The notes below the pieces were generated by a model, which was not told the DNA's origin, made no database searches, and worked only from the letters and a program-made list of their open reading frames with translations. Below, piece after piece: positions 21,011 to 32,777 of a stretch of 64,000 nucleotides of DNA. Positions within the stretch are counted from its first letter, which is position 1; the number at the start of each line of letters is the position of its first letter. The translations under genes were made by a program, and so were the position numbers. Where the stretch lies: assembly GCA_012295275.1 (NCBI GenBank), contig CM022675.1, forward strand, positions 16,449,689 to 16,513,688, given 5' to 3'. Origin of the DNA: Chrysomallon squamiferum (lineage: Eukaryota; Mollusca; Gastropoda; Neomphalida; Peltospiridae).

Positions 21011-22489
21011 ATAATAATAATATAAATTTGTTATTTTACAATTGATTTTTATTATAATTATTTTTGTTTATTTATTTATGTATTTATTTTATTACTATTC
21101 ACCTAGGTAAAACTTAAATGCAAGAATAAAACATTTTATGTACAGATTAGCTTCAGTTACTTTTCTGCTGCTTCCTTAGTTTTCTGTTTTTGTCAGAGAT
21201 CTGTAAAACAAATGAATTAATATTTAAACACACCTCAGTGGTTATTAAGTGACACACATTTGTATACTATATCAAAGTAAACATTTTGGTGGTTTTATTA
21301 GTGTAAATATACTGTTTTTTATATCAAAGTAATTATTTTGTTTTTTATATTATAATTACATTGAAATAAACATATTGTTTTTGTATATCAGCTACATGAA
21401 AGTAAATTTTTTTTATATATAAACTAATTATATCAGAGATTATATTATTTTTAGATAATAATTATTTCCAATTAATTATAATACTGTTATGTATAATAAT
21501 ATCTTACCAAATGTTTTCATAGAGTAATTATATCAGAGTAAACATACAAGTTTTGCATAATACTTATATTTACATATCTGTTATCAGTTAGTGGTTACCT
21601 GCTCAGGATGTTTTCAGTTCACTCATATTTAATAAAGATGTGATTGTTAAAATACACATTTACTTTGTTATAACCTTTACATTTTTGTTTCTGTATTTAT
21701 TTATTAAACAGTTTGAGGAAGAGATACACTTAATATGTGAATTGTTATCAACTATTTTATGATAACATTAAGATTGTTATCAGTTACTTTCTATCTGTTT
21801 TATCTTAATGCTAGTATATTACACAATTTCAGCTGGTAACAAGATTTAGAAAAGTACTGGTATTATTTAATCGTCTAAATATGAAAAGAAAAATAAACAA
21901 CAGCAGTCAATTTACTGATTACTTTTCACTTTTTGCGTCTTTTTAAATTTTATTTTTATTTATTTTTTATTATTTTTATTTTATTTTTAATTAAAACTTT
22001 TATTCATCAAAGAAGAGCTTAATAACAAGGGAGACCACTCAACCTACACTAAAGCAAATTTAACAAAGCAGTCAGCAGTTTAAACAACTTCATTCATTCG
22101 TCTTGAATCCTATTTAGTATTATTCAGATCATACACTTTCTTTAGTTTAGCCACTGTACTTCAGTTTCACTTACCTAAAAGTTCAGAGTTAATACAGAGG
22201 TCATAATGCAAGGTATTCCCCACTATGTAAATAATAAAAATAAGATACACAATTAGAAAATTAGTGTTTAATCTCTGCAGCAAATGAAAGAAATTAAGAA
22301 AATAATGATTAATTAAGAATAATTGTATACTTGTATAAACTAAATAAATAAGAAAATAATTAAATAGTGGAAGGAAACTTTTGCATTTCTGTTTTTATTT
22401 ATAATAGTGTAATGGTTCAACTGATTCATTTCTCATTTCAGTTTTTCTTGCTGTTATTTGAAAACCTGGAAATGATCAATTTTGACAGT
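21011..22489. other. AT-rich stretch, no gene seen
   Basis: Contains weak relatives of the TATCAGAGTA minisatellite units (about 21300-21560). No coding signal was recognised. Confidence 0.5.
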
Positions 22490-23245
22490 CTTAAATACTT
22501 CCTTAGTTGATATTTCTGGTTATTTTTAACTGTCAATAATTAAGTTATATTTAGAATAATTAAGCTGTAACATTCTCTGACTCTGCCTTGAACTCCTGTC
22601 TTGTGGGAGATTCAATATCAGATTTTGGTTTTTTGAAATTGGCATCTAGGATTCTTTTTCAAATGTGACACATATATATATATATTTATTTATTTATTAC
22701 CTTTATATATCCAGTTTCTTTTATTTTGTTGGACCATGTAAATCTGTGTTAAAATTATTTTAGTATTTTTTTTCATTAAGCCTATGTTTCTAAATCTATT
22801 TTTTTCACAGAATTTGGCTCAACAGATGTAGTTATTTTTTATGTCACTAAAGAATATATTTTTGTGGATATTGAATTCATTGATTAACCAACATGTAAGA
22901 AATAAGAACATTAAGAAGAAATGAATAGTTGTATCTAAATGATGTAATAATTAAGTGACCAAAAACAAAGGCAAAAGTAAAAGAAAAATTGATTAGTTTT
23001 AATTTTATAATTCCTTCACTATAAACAGATGAGAAATGTAGATAAATCTTATTAATGAGTTATTAAATGAGTAGTATTCACCTTTATTGTTTCAAACTAA
23101 ATTAGATATATATTGTATATTGTATATAGATTAAATATTTCTAAATGATATGAGATTTCACAGAAATGAAAATTACTAACTAAATACAAATAAAAATTTC
23201 AACATGTAAATAAATAAATAAGAATAAGGAAGTATGTAAGTACCT
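22490..23245. repeat. Segmental repeat R2, copy 2
   Basis: Matches 8930-9660 in order and orientation, including the CTTGTGGGAG block (about 22600) and GATTAACCAACATGTAAGAA (about 22880). Confidence 0.85.
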
Positions 23246-23390
23246 AAATAAATAAATAAATAAAAGTCTTAAAATATGTTCTGATTTCTCCATGTAATAT
23301 ACTCTGAACAAAATTTTGATAGGCATCATTCCTCATAATAAATTTAAACAAGTGAGAATTGTTTGTATCTCAAATGCAGCGACAAGGCAT

Positions 23391-23520
23391 CACCTGGTGA
23401 GTGATGACATCCCACTTCAGTGTGGCTAATTCGGGAACTCATACTTGAAAATGAGCTACTGGGGGACTGTTCATCTTAGGTACAGAACAAAATACCTGAA
23501 GTGTGTGCATGTGTGTGTAG
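23391..23520. repeat. Dispersed repeat S, copy 2
   Basis: Same element as at 1736, again ending in a TG-rich tail. Its position is not collinear with the R1/R2 duplication, so it moved or was duplicated independently. Confidence 0.55.
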
Positions 23521-23636
23521 AGTTGTTTGTAATATTTTCTCTCTTTCTATAATCTTTGTTTTTTCTTCTTTCATTGGAATATATATATATAAATATATAT
23601 ATTATTATTTTTATTTATTTTTTTGTGTCCTATTAT

Positions 23637-23706
23637 TTATAACAATTTATATTAGTTTTGGAAATAATAAAATATTGATTTCCAAAACTAATATAAATTA
23701 TTATAA
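23637..23706. repeat. Near-perfect 29-bp hairpin
   Basis: A 22-bp perfect stem (23644-23665 with 23678-23699), a 12-nt loop, one C/A mismatch (23643/23700), then six more pairs (TTATAA on both sides). The total is 70 nt. The size suits a miRNA precursor, but the near-perfect AT-rich stem fits a foldback repeat equally well. Confidence 0.8.
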
Positions 23707-24243
23707 CTAATATGACACAAATTAAAAAAAAATATATATATATATACATATCAAGTGCAACAACAAAAAGTTACACAGAAATTTAGTTTATATAGACTAA
23801 ATGAATTAACTGATGGACCACAGACTATTTACCTTATATACAGTTTTTCTATAAATATCCCATCAAAATATTATATAGTATTTTCATAATAAAGAATTCA
23901 TTTTCTTAGTTTTATTTGTGACAAGACATTATTATTATTATTATCATTATCATAATCATCTATGTATTAATTAGCTCAATTACATTCTTAAGATAATTAA
24001 CACCAAATAACACACATTTTCAAATTTAGAACAGCCAGAGGTATATTTGTTTTCCAAAATGATTTTATATACATTCAACGTTGTCATTTGAATATGAGTA
24101 AGAAAATAGCGACCTTCTTAATAATGCTATGTAATCATTTAAGTTTTTCCTAAGTACTTTAATGAAGTAAATTATAAAAAGAACAATAGCTATTATATAT
24201 GATTGTATATCAAACTGGCGACAAAAAAAGATAATTTAATCAC

Positions 24244-24513
24244 ATGAGAGAAATACTTACATTTTATGTTAAATTGGCAAACAGTAGAATGTTACCAAGG
24301 ATTATAGCAAGGAGTACAAACTTCTTACTCTGTTTCATAATCATTTTATTAGATGTTGGTAACTTTAGATATGATAACGTAAATAATGTTAAATTTATTT
24401 TTCATCATTTTCATTATCATGGTAATGTAAGGTTGTTGGCTTTTGGTGTTTATTTTGCAAACTGGTTTAATAATTTAGGTTCTGCATTAAATTTAATTTT
24501 CAGAAACAACTGA
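24244..24513 (+). other. Isolated 89-codon open frame, probably not a gene
   Basis: A frame of 89 codons without family resemblance, starting MREILTFYVKLANSRMLPRI, rich in Phe and Asn as expected of AT-rich DNA. No promoter, splice or polyadenylation pattern supports it. Confidence 0.12.
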
Positions 24514-24906
24514 TTTGTATACATCATTTTTATTCAACGCACTTTAGAATTATTATCAGTTATTCTTCTAATGCTCATGTCCAGTGTAAATAAAATTCGG
24601 TTATTTAAATCTTTCTGAACTTGTAGTATGACGGGTGTGTTTGATTAAAACCACAACCTGGATTGTTGAAACTGAGCTTTTTTAATTCAAACTAAATTAA
24701 ACAGCAATTTAACATTGATTAATTTATCATTGAAAATATTAATGGATCATATTCGGTTCTGTAAACAAAAATAAATTCATCTCTCCTAATAACAACCGCA
24801 AGGAAGATGTAAGAACAACTTATTTTCACAATTAATCAGCACTAAAAACATTTAAAAAAATTATAATTACACATTCGAATGCACGCCCACCGTCAGGAAA
24901 TATAAT

Positions 24907-24930
24907 CGGAAGTGAACGAACGCATGCGCA
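24907..24930. promoter_or_regulatory. ETS plus NRF1-like motif pair, promoter candidate
   Basis: CGGAAGTG (24907-24914, ETS core) is followed 7 bp later by CGCATGCGCA (24921-24930), a close match to the NRF1 palindrome. It lies in a small island richer in C+G (24880-24945). Such pairs mark TATA-less promoters in animals. No first exon could be assigned. It may be an alternative AGAP promoter, 4.4 kb upstream of the coding start, or serve a minus-strand transcript. Confidence 0.35.
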
Positions 24931-25744
24931 GTTGTTTGGTGCTATTAACTAAACGAAACTTTCTTTTATTTAATTATTTTTTTTTTTTTTTTTTTTTTTT
25001 TCTAATGATAATATACATATATATATCTGGATAGACATACATGGAAAGAGATCTATTATATGAGAAACGGAGGTGGCATATGTTTGTAATTTTCATGATT
25101 TTCATTATAAAAAAAAAATGTTCGTTCACCTTTATATTTAAATCTCCATTTCTTTTATTTTCTTTACTCCATGTTTTCATTTATTTTTATCCCCCCCCCC
25201 CGGTTCTGTGAAAATATCAATGCAGAAAAATCAACCCAAAAGTGGAGGGAAGTGTACTTGTACTATTTATTTATTTATCGTGCTATCAATAGTGGCAAAA
25301 TTATGACGACTAGATAAATCTCTACATTTTCGGCCACTGAAGAAAAATGCAACTTGTGTGGACGGAACTATATTTCTTTCGATAAATTACTAATTTTATG
25401 TGTGTATAGACATATAGATAGATAGACAGATCAACGTCACTTTTTTAGTCTTTAATTTGGTTTAGACCTGAAATTACCATTTTGAAAAATAACAAAACAC
25501 TTTTGTTATTTAAGGATTACTTTGTTTAGATGTATAGTTTTTGTAGGCAACGCGTGAATCTACTAATCTCGAGCGGGATGAGTTAAGAAATAAAGCAGTT
25601 AATTTCATTTAATTTTTGTATTATTTAGGATTTCCGAAAAAAAGAAATAAATGGTTACTTTTTAAGATACAAGCTCTATCCTGCTCATGTCGAATGGCGT
25701 GTCCAGCTTGGAAGACCCTCGCTGCATTCGGCTTTTTAACCTTC

Positions 25745-25880
25745 GCATACATACACACATACATACACACATACACACATACATTAACAGATACATACAT
25801 ATATACACACATACACACATACATTAACACATACATACATATATACACACATACACACATACATTAACACATGCATAAAC
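25745..25880. repeat. CATA/CACA microsatellite
   Basis: ACATACACACATACACACAT-type tract. Open frames on both strands across it are artefacts. Confidence 0.95.
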
Positions 25881-25884
25881 ACAT

Positions 25885-26945
25885 ATTAACATTGATATAC
25901 ACATACTAACATATCTCTCTACTCTCTAATCTTTAACACACTAACACATCTTCTCTACTAATCTTTAACAACTAACAAATCTTCTCAACTCTAACTAATC
26001 TTTAACACACTAACATATCTCTCTACTCTCTAACTAAACTTTAACACACTAACATATCTCTCTACTCTCTAACTAATCTTTAACATACTAACATATCTCT
26101 CTACTCTAATCTTTAACACACTAACATATCTTCTCTACTCTCTAACTAAGCTTTAACACACTAACATATCTCTCTACTCTCTAACTAATCTTTAACACAC
26201 TAACACATCTTCTCTACTCTAACTAATCTTTAACACACTAACATATCTCTCTACTCTCTAACTAATCTTTAACATACTAACATATCTCTCTACTCTAACT
26301 AATCTTGAACACACTAACGTATCGTCTGTACTCTAACTAATTTTTAACACACTAACATATCTCTCTACTCTCTAACTAAACTTTAACACATTAACACATC
26401 TTCTCTACTCTAACTAATCTTTAACACACTAACGTATCCTATCTACTCTAACCTTTAACACACTAACACATCTTCTCTACTCTCTAACTAAACTTTAACA
26501 CACTAATGTATCGTCTGTACTCTAACTAATCTTTAACATACTAACATATCTCTCTACTCTCTATCTAAACTTTAACACACTAACGTATCCTCTCTACTCT
26601 AATCTTTAACACACTAACACATCATCTCTACTCTCTAACTAAACTTTAACACACTAACACATCTTCTCTACTCTCTAACTAAGCTTTAACACACTAACAT
26701 ATCTCTCTACTCTCTAACTAATCTTTAACACACTAACACATCTTCTCTACTCTAACTAATCTTTAACACACTAACATATCTCTCTACTCTCTAACTAATC
26801 TTTAACACACTAACACATCTTCTCTACTCTAACTAACCTTTAACACACTAACGTATCGTCTGTACTCTAACTAATTTTTAACACACTAACATATCTCTCT
26901 ACTCTCTAACTAAACTTTAACACACTAACATATCCTCTCTAGTCT
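25885..26945. repeat. 39-bp minisatellite
   Basis: Unit ACATATCTCTCTACTCTCTA plus ACTAATCTTTAACACACTA, with shortened forms lacking CTCT or ACTA. About 27 units fill just over 1 kb. Confidence 0.95.
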
Positions 26946-26989
26946 AAGTAATTTTGAACACCGTAGCACGTTCTGTTTACAAGTTAACT

Positions 26990-27115
26990 TCTAACATAGT
27001 AACTCACTCTTGGGCAAACTGAACATACTTCTAACATAGTAACTCACTCTTGGGCAAATTGAACATACTTCTAACATAGTAACTCACTCTTGGGCAAATT
27101 GAACATACTTCTAAA
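26990..27115. repeat. Short tandem repeat, three copies
   Basis: Unit CTTCTAACATAGTAACTCAC plus TCTTGGGCAAATTGAACATA, three times, abutting the 39-bp array. Confidence 0.9.
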
Positions 27116-28467
27116 CAGAATTGAAAATTATAATCATGCATGCACCTAAATCCTCTTTTTGTTAATGTGCTTGGATGTATAAACAAACATGATTAATATA
27201 CTTCCAGATTATTTTATTTTATTTTAGAAGCCCAACCTTTTATAATGCAAACTTTACTTAGGCAATCATTCCAGAAAATTAGAGTTACATTTTAAAATTA
27301 AATATTTGATCCGAACGAAAACAAATTCATTTGTGTGTGTGTGTGTGTGTTATTTCTTTAAGAATCTGGTGATAAAATAAATAATCAACAGAATGAAAAA
27401 AATATAGATACAGCCTGTCTAAATGCAACAAATATTATCAGAGGTTTTCCAGAAACAACGATTTCTTTCTGATGGGAACTGTGAATAATGGAACTGGATG
27501 AAATGATAAGAAAATAAAAATAAAAATAAAAATAATAATAATGTATACAGATATGATGAAAGCTTCTCTAAAACAGCATTTACAGCGATGTAACAAACCC
27601 TTAATGCAACAGTCGAAGGTAATAAGTAATGTTATGTGATGGAATTATCAGTAATGTAAATGTATAGGCATCCGCGTGTTTTTCTTAGAAGATTTTCTTT
27701 ACTGAACTGTTTCGTGATTCCAGACCAAGTCATTTACGGATCAGTGTGTTCTTTTCTAAGTATTCGTTGATTCGAACCACTGACCTTAAAACACCTAATC
27801 TAAAATAAATTAATTAACAAAAATAACAGCAACAATAATAATAATTATTAAATAAAAATCGGGGTTATAACTGATCAGTTATTTATAAGTTTATGAAATA
27901 CTATACATTCGAATGACTATAATTAGTTTAAATGGAATACAAAATACTGAACCTGTTATGTTAAAAAGTTGAATATCTGGTGAACCAATACCTGTAAACA
28001 AACAAACTAACTAATTAACAGATAAATTAGTAAACAAATAAACATTTTAAAATTTTAAAAAAACTCCAACATTTTCTCATATATGCTAGAAGCTGTTTTG
28101 TGTTCTGTTCAGACTAACATAACCACCATAACCGAAATGTTTTCTATATATAATTAAATAATAATTACAGAGCAACACAACAACAACTACTACAGCGGCT
28201 ACGACAACGACATAATAATAAATAAATAAATAAAAAATAAAAAACTAATAATGTAGATGTTGGATATAAATAAATAGATAAACATCTTAATTAAATGATC
28301 AACAACAACAACAGCACTGCGTGACCACACTTATCAACGAATGGATGATGATAGTAAAGACGTTTTAGATAAAAAATAAAAATAAAAAAACAACAAAAAA
28401 AAAACGTAAAATCAGTTATATATATTTACTATCTTCAGTGGCCGCTTTTTATAGCATTATTCTTCTG

Positions 28468-28501
<34 letters not shown>

Positions 28502-28622
28502 ATAAACGATGAAAGACGTTTTAGATAAAAACAAAAAAAAAAAAAAAAAAAAAAAATCCCGTAAAATCAGTTATATATATTTACTATCTTCAGTGGCCGC
28601 TTTTTATAGCATTATTCTTCTG

Positions 28623-28656
<34 letters not shown>

Positions 28657-29180
28657 ATATACGATGAAAGGTAATTTTAACTTTCTAATATATTATTATT
28701 ATCATCAGAATGTTTTTGTGAGGGATTTTTTAAAATAATACTTGCTCAGTAAATCATTAGAAATTATGGTAATGTAACATTAATGTTAATAAATAAAATA
28801 AAATTTAAAACAATTAGCTTTCATGTACACCTAACTTAGTGTATCAGTTTTTAAAAACAAATTTTTATTTTGGATTTTTAAGTACACTGCTAATAGTTAC
28901 CTTTCTACACTGTCAAAATCGTATTGGAAGTAGACCTGACTTAGGCCTCAGGCATTTAATCAGTGGATTGTTCGATTTTCGCTGAGGCGTAACCAACCTT
29001 CCCACCTCAAGCGAACTGTTAACAATCAAGTACTGAACATCATAACAAAATATCGCACATGTATATAATACCTCGAATAATATTTAAGTAAATAAATATC
29101 AGTTAAGAACAGTAATAATAAAATAAATTTTAAAATGAAAACCGAATTCATTACACAACTGACATTTCAGAAGTGCCAAC
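27116..29180. other. Gene-poor upstream region of AGAP
   Basis: AT-rich, with a tandem duplication of about 155 bp at 28355-28510 and 28511-28672 (shared ATATTTACTATCTTCAGTGG). A solitary B-box-like GGTTCGAATC (minus strand, about 27773) has no A box in range. No gene seen. Confidence 0.5.
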
Positions 29181-29238
29181 AGAAGCTGATTCGTCTTTCA
29201 ATGAGAAGTTCCGGCAGGTAGCATTAGTAATCTAGGAC

Positions 29239-29273
29239 ATGCGCAGTAGCAATTTATAGCAATTGCCATTTTG
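29239..29273 (+). promoter_or_regulatory. AGAP promoter/leader motifs (NRF1-like, YY1-like)
   Basis: ATGCGCA (29239-29245) resembles an NRF1 half-site. GCCATTTTG (29265-29273) is one base from the YY1 consensus GCCATCTTG. Both are typical of TATA-less promoters or first exons of broadly expressed genes, which fits AGAP. The transcription start cannot be fixed from sequence. Confidence 0.4.
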
Positions 29274-29450
29274 ATGAAAGCAAGTTGGATAAGCGATATA
29301 TCTGTTTGTGTTTTGTACAAATGTTTTCCTGAAGATGACTTTTCTGGGGAGAAAATGACTCTCCTAAATATTAGGAATGAATCCTCGGAGCCCAATGCAA
29401 TCTTATTGGAGCAACTCCCTGGCAATTCGCCAGGAAATACAGCGGTTTGA
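29274..29450 (+). promoter_or_regulatory. Overlapping upstream open frame in AGAP leader
   Basis: An ATG at 29274 opens a 58-codon frame, offset by +1 from AGAP, that passes the AGAP start codon and stops at 29448-29450. Its start context is weak (T at -3) while the AGAP ATG has G at -3, so leaky scanning would be needed. If the mRNA begins upstream of 29274, this frame would lower AGAP translation. Confidence 0.45.
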
Positions 29451-29551
29451 AAGTGTGCATCCGAGTATTTATGCTATTTATGATCTGATTGAGGCGATTC
29501 CAGACCCCTTGATACAACAGCAAATACGGGAACATGTAGTTTGCATCGAAG
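29377..29551 (+). CDS. AGAP1: AGAP exon 1 (residues 1-58 plus 1 nt)
   Basis: Starts [19 protein letters not shown] and ends in IREHVVCIE plus G, donor GTGAGA. It matches the AGAP1 leader ([17 protein letters not shown]). Splicing to exon 2 rebuilds the Asp codon of the IED motif. Confidence 0.93.
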
Positions 29552-29751
29552 GTGAGACATAGTGTGCATAATGTTTTTATATTTCTTGTTTTCAGCAAGA
29601 AAATGAATAACAGAATCTGCAGAACAATAAACATTACACTGATGACCTACTATGTATGTCAGTTTGAGATAAATCATAAAAAGTAAAAAACGGCATTTTT
29701 TCTTTTATTTTTTTTTTCCCTTCTTTTTATTATTTATTTATTTATTCATTC

Positions 29752-29798
<47 letters not shown>

Positions 29799-32738
29799 AT
29801 ATATATATTTTTTTTACTCTTTTGATGTTTTTTGTGATTTCACATAATTATGAACATGAACAGAAGAACAGATTAAACGTAAAACGACGATATATATTTA
29901 TATAGCAATTTCTATGGAATAAAAACGTAAATACCCCACACCCCACAGTCTGGTCACAAGGTGCTTGCTTTCTTATTAGTAAATTAACTGTGGCAAGTAG
30001 GATTTGATGCATTCCTGCTAATATAGAACCTTTGAAGAAAATTATAAATATTAACTATTTGAAGTATTTCCAAATTTAACTGATTAAACATAGGACATTC
30101 ATAAACAGACATAGAAATTAAATTAGAAATACTTCCTTTATTGTTTACATACTCTTTAGTACTACTTTTCAGTCCAGTCACAAGTAATTTGACCTTAGAC
30201 TGGATTTTAATACTATGTAATTCCAGTGTATTTTATTCTCAGTTAATGTCTGAAATCTCTTCTTATATATGTTTGATACTTCTGCTAGGCATTATTAAAC
30301 ATTCTTGGTTTTTATTTAATGTTATGTTATATAATTACTTGACACACACACACTCTCTCTCTCTCTCTCTCTAATTTTATGGATTGAATATAGCAGAGTA
30401 TATTAATACAGTATATATATATATATGTTGTTTAGAATGGATAATTATAACTGTATGGTTGCCATCATTACTATTTTTATAGTTACACATGCAAGGTATA
30501 TGCTAAGAGTTACAGATTTGCAATACTTGCTTTAAAAAATGTTTTTAACATACAAAATAAATATTATTTAATATTTGTCTTAATCTTATGCTACCAGTAA
30601 TGGTAGATTATTATGCAGATACAGTTTCTGTTACTGTTACACTAAATAAATCATGGATATTTTAATTAGTTTATAATGGTAAAAAAAACCCATCACAATC
30701 ATGCATGTTACTTCATGTAAAATTCATTATACAAAATATTTAAGATTAAATTTGTAAAAATGTGTCATGTTTTACCACAAAATGGTGTCAGTGGAGAAAA
30801 TAAAATCTTTGTTGAATGTTAGATAGATATTCCTATTACATACATTACTCAAACTGGTCCCAGTCCTTTCAGTCTCTTTTGTCCACTCTTTAAAATAAAA
30901 AATAATAAAATACAAATAAGGAAAGGTAAACCAATTTTAAAATGAAGAAATATATAAATTTAAAATAAGAAAAATTTGTGATTTTTTTAAATTTATTTTA
31001 TTTTTATTATTATCTGTAAAGAAAGCAAACAACAAGTTATAAAAGTTCTGTTTAAATGTACATAACATTACATTCCCAAAACATTCAATATACCTGTAAT
31101 AACTTGATATAATTAATTTTGTAAGCCTATTTACAAATTATGGAACAAGACACTGGTTCTTGTACTCTCTCACTCTCGTGCTCTCTCCTTCATTGTTCCT
31201 GTTTAATTTTTCTCTGTCTTTTTATGCTTAGACTCCCTCTCTCTCTTTCTGCCTCTACCATGTTCTTTCCCTGGATACTGAATGTAGATATAATAGTCTT
31301 CTTGTTTAATACCACTTACCACTCAGCACAGTTAAGCAGTTATTTTGAAGAGAGCTAGGAAGATCTTTGCATCTGACTTGATTTATTGCACTCTGCATAC
31401 TTGTAAAGTCTGCTCATGAAGGAATGTCCAGATCTGACCTTATTCTACTTTCTTCTTGTGCTCTTTTCATTCAACAGATGTGCTAAGACAGCAGTGCATG
31501 GTAACAGATTTTAGAACTCCTCTCAGGGTCACAAAACTCATTAAACATTTTGCATGTGTTTTATAAACATTACTGTTTAAACAGTAATACTTCTATAATG
31601 TATTACTTCTATAGTTCATGAATTATTGACAGATGAGATAAAGATTGTTTCTCTTTTCAGTATTTGAATAAAGCAATAGTGAGATAATATCTTATCAGAC
31701 AGAACTATTATAATACAGTGCACTAGTAGTGTAGGAAGTAATGTTTTATACAGCTGAGATGGTTTTTCTTTTATAAAGATTGATTAATAAATAAATACTG
31801 TAACTTTAAAAAAATATTTGTTTTACAAAATGATCATCTGTTTGAGTTTCTTGTTCTAACAACATTTGTATGAGAACTTCTTGACCCTGCTGTGACTAAT
31901 AAATACTGTTGATACTAAACATAATGTAGTCTGGATAATACTGAAGTTATTCTGCAGGCTCTACAAGTAACCTCTTTTCATATCTTTAAATAGACAGCCT
32001 TTTCTTCATTTTCTGTAAACATGCTCATGCATTTAAAATTATAATATTAAAAATATATTGAAAATTGCAAGTATTTTATTTCACAATTGGATGTGTTCTT
32101 CTTATGTAATAGTTTGTGAAGAACTGAACTAAAATGTTTCATGTCTAAAAGCAGTGGAGAACATATTAAAAGTGAAAAGCAAAACACTTAGTGTTTAACG
32201 GCTATGTTTGTACTATTTGTAAACAATACATATTTGATAATAGATACAAGAAATTTAAAACAAACAAGGAAGAATTTAAATAGCCAGCTAGAACACACAC
32301 ATATTCACACAGTGATAGATATTCATCCATACAGACATGTATGTATACATATTGTATACATAACTGTTATAAGCAATATTTTTAATCCTGAAACTAATAA
32401 AATGTGTAAGAACAGTTTTTTATATTAATTATACACTATATATAAATATAATCACTTAGGACAGTAAACAAGTCACTTGGGAAAATAATATTTATTATTT
32501 GCTATATGAGTATGATCACATAAAACATGGATTATCAATTTTCCTACAGAAATTATATTATAATAAAATCATAAAGATATGACTGAAGAGTTTATATAAA
32601 AATTGTAAATGTTTTATATTATGTTAACCAAGAAATAATTTTGGTAGATATACCAAATTACAGTTATTAAAATACCTGCTAGTATTCAATCTGCCAACTG
32701 ACTTTTATATTTTATTTTTATTATTATTATTATTTTGT

Positions 32739-32777
<39 letters not shown>

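Noticed and set aside
27763-27785. B-box-like GGTTCGAATC on the minus strand, considered as a tRNA gene
   Set aside because: No A box at the proper distance and no acceptor-stem pairing could be found.
29198-29677. Minus-strand open frames over AGAP exon 1
   Set aside because: They are antisense shadows. The plus strand matches the AGAP leader with proper splice donor and phase.
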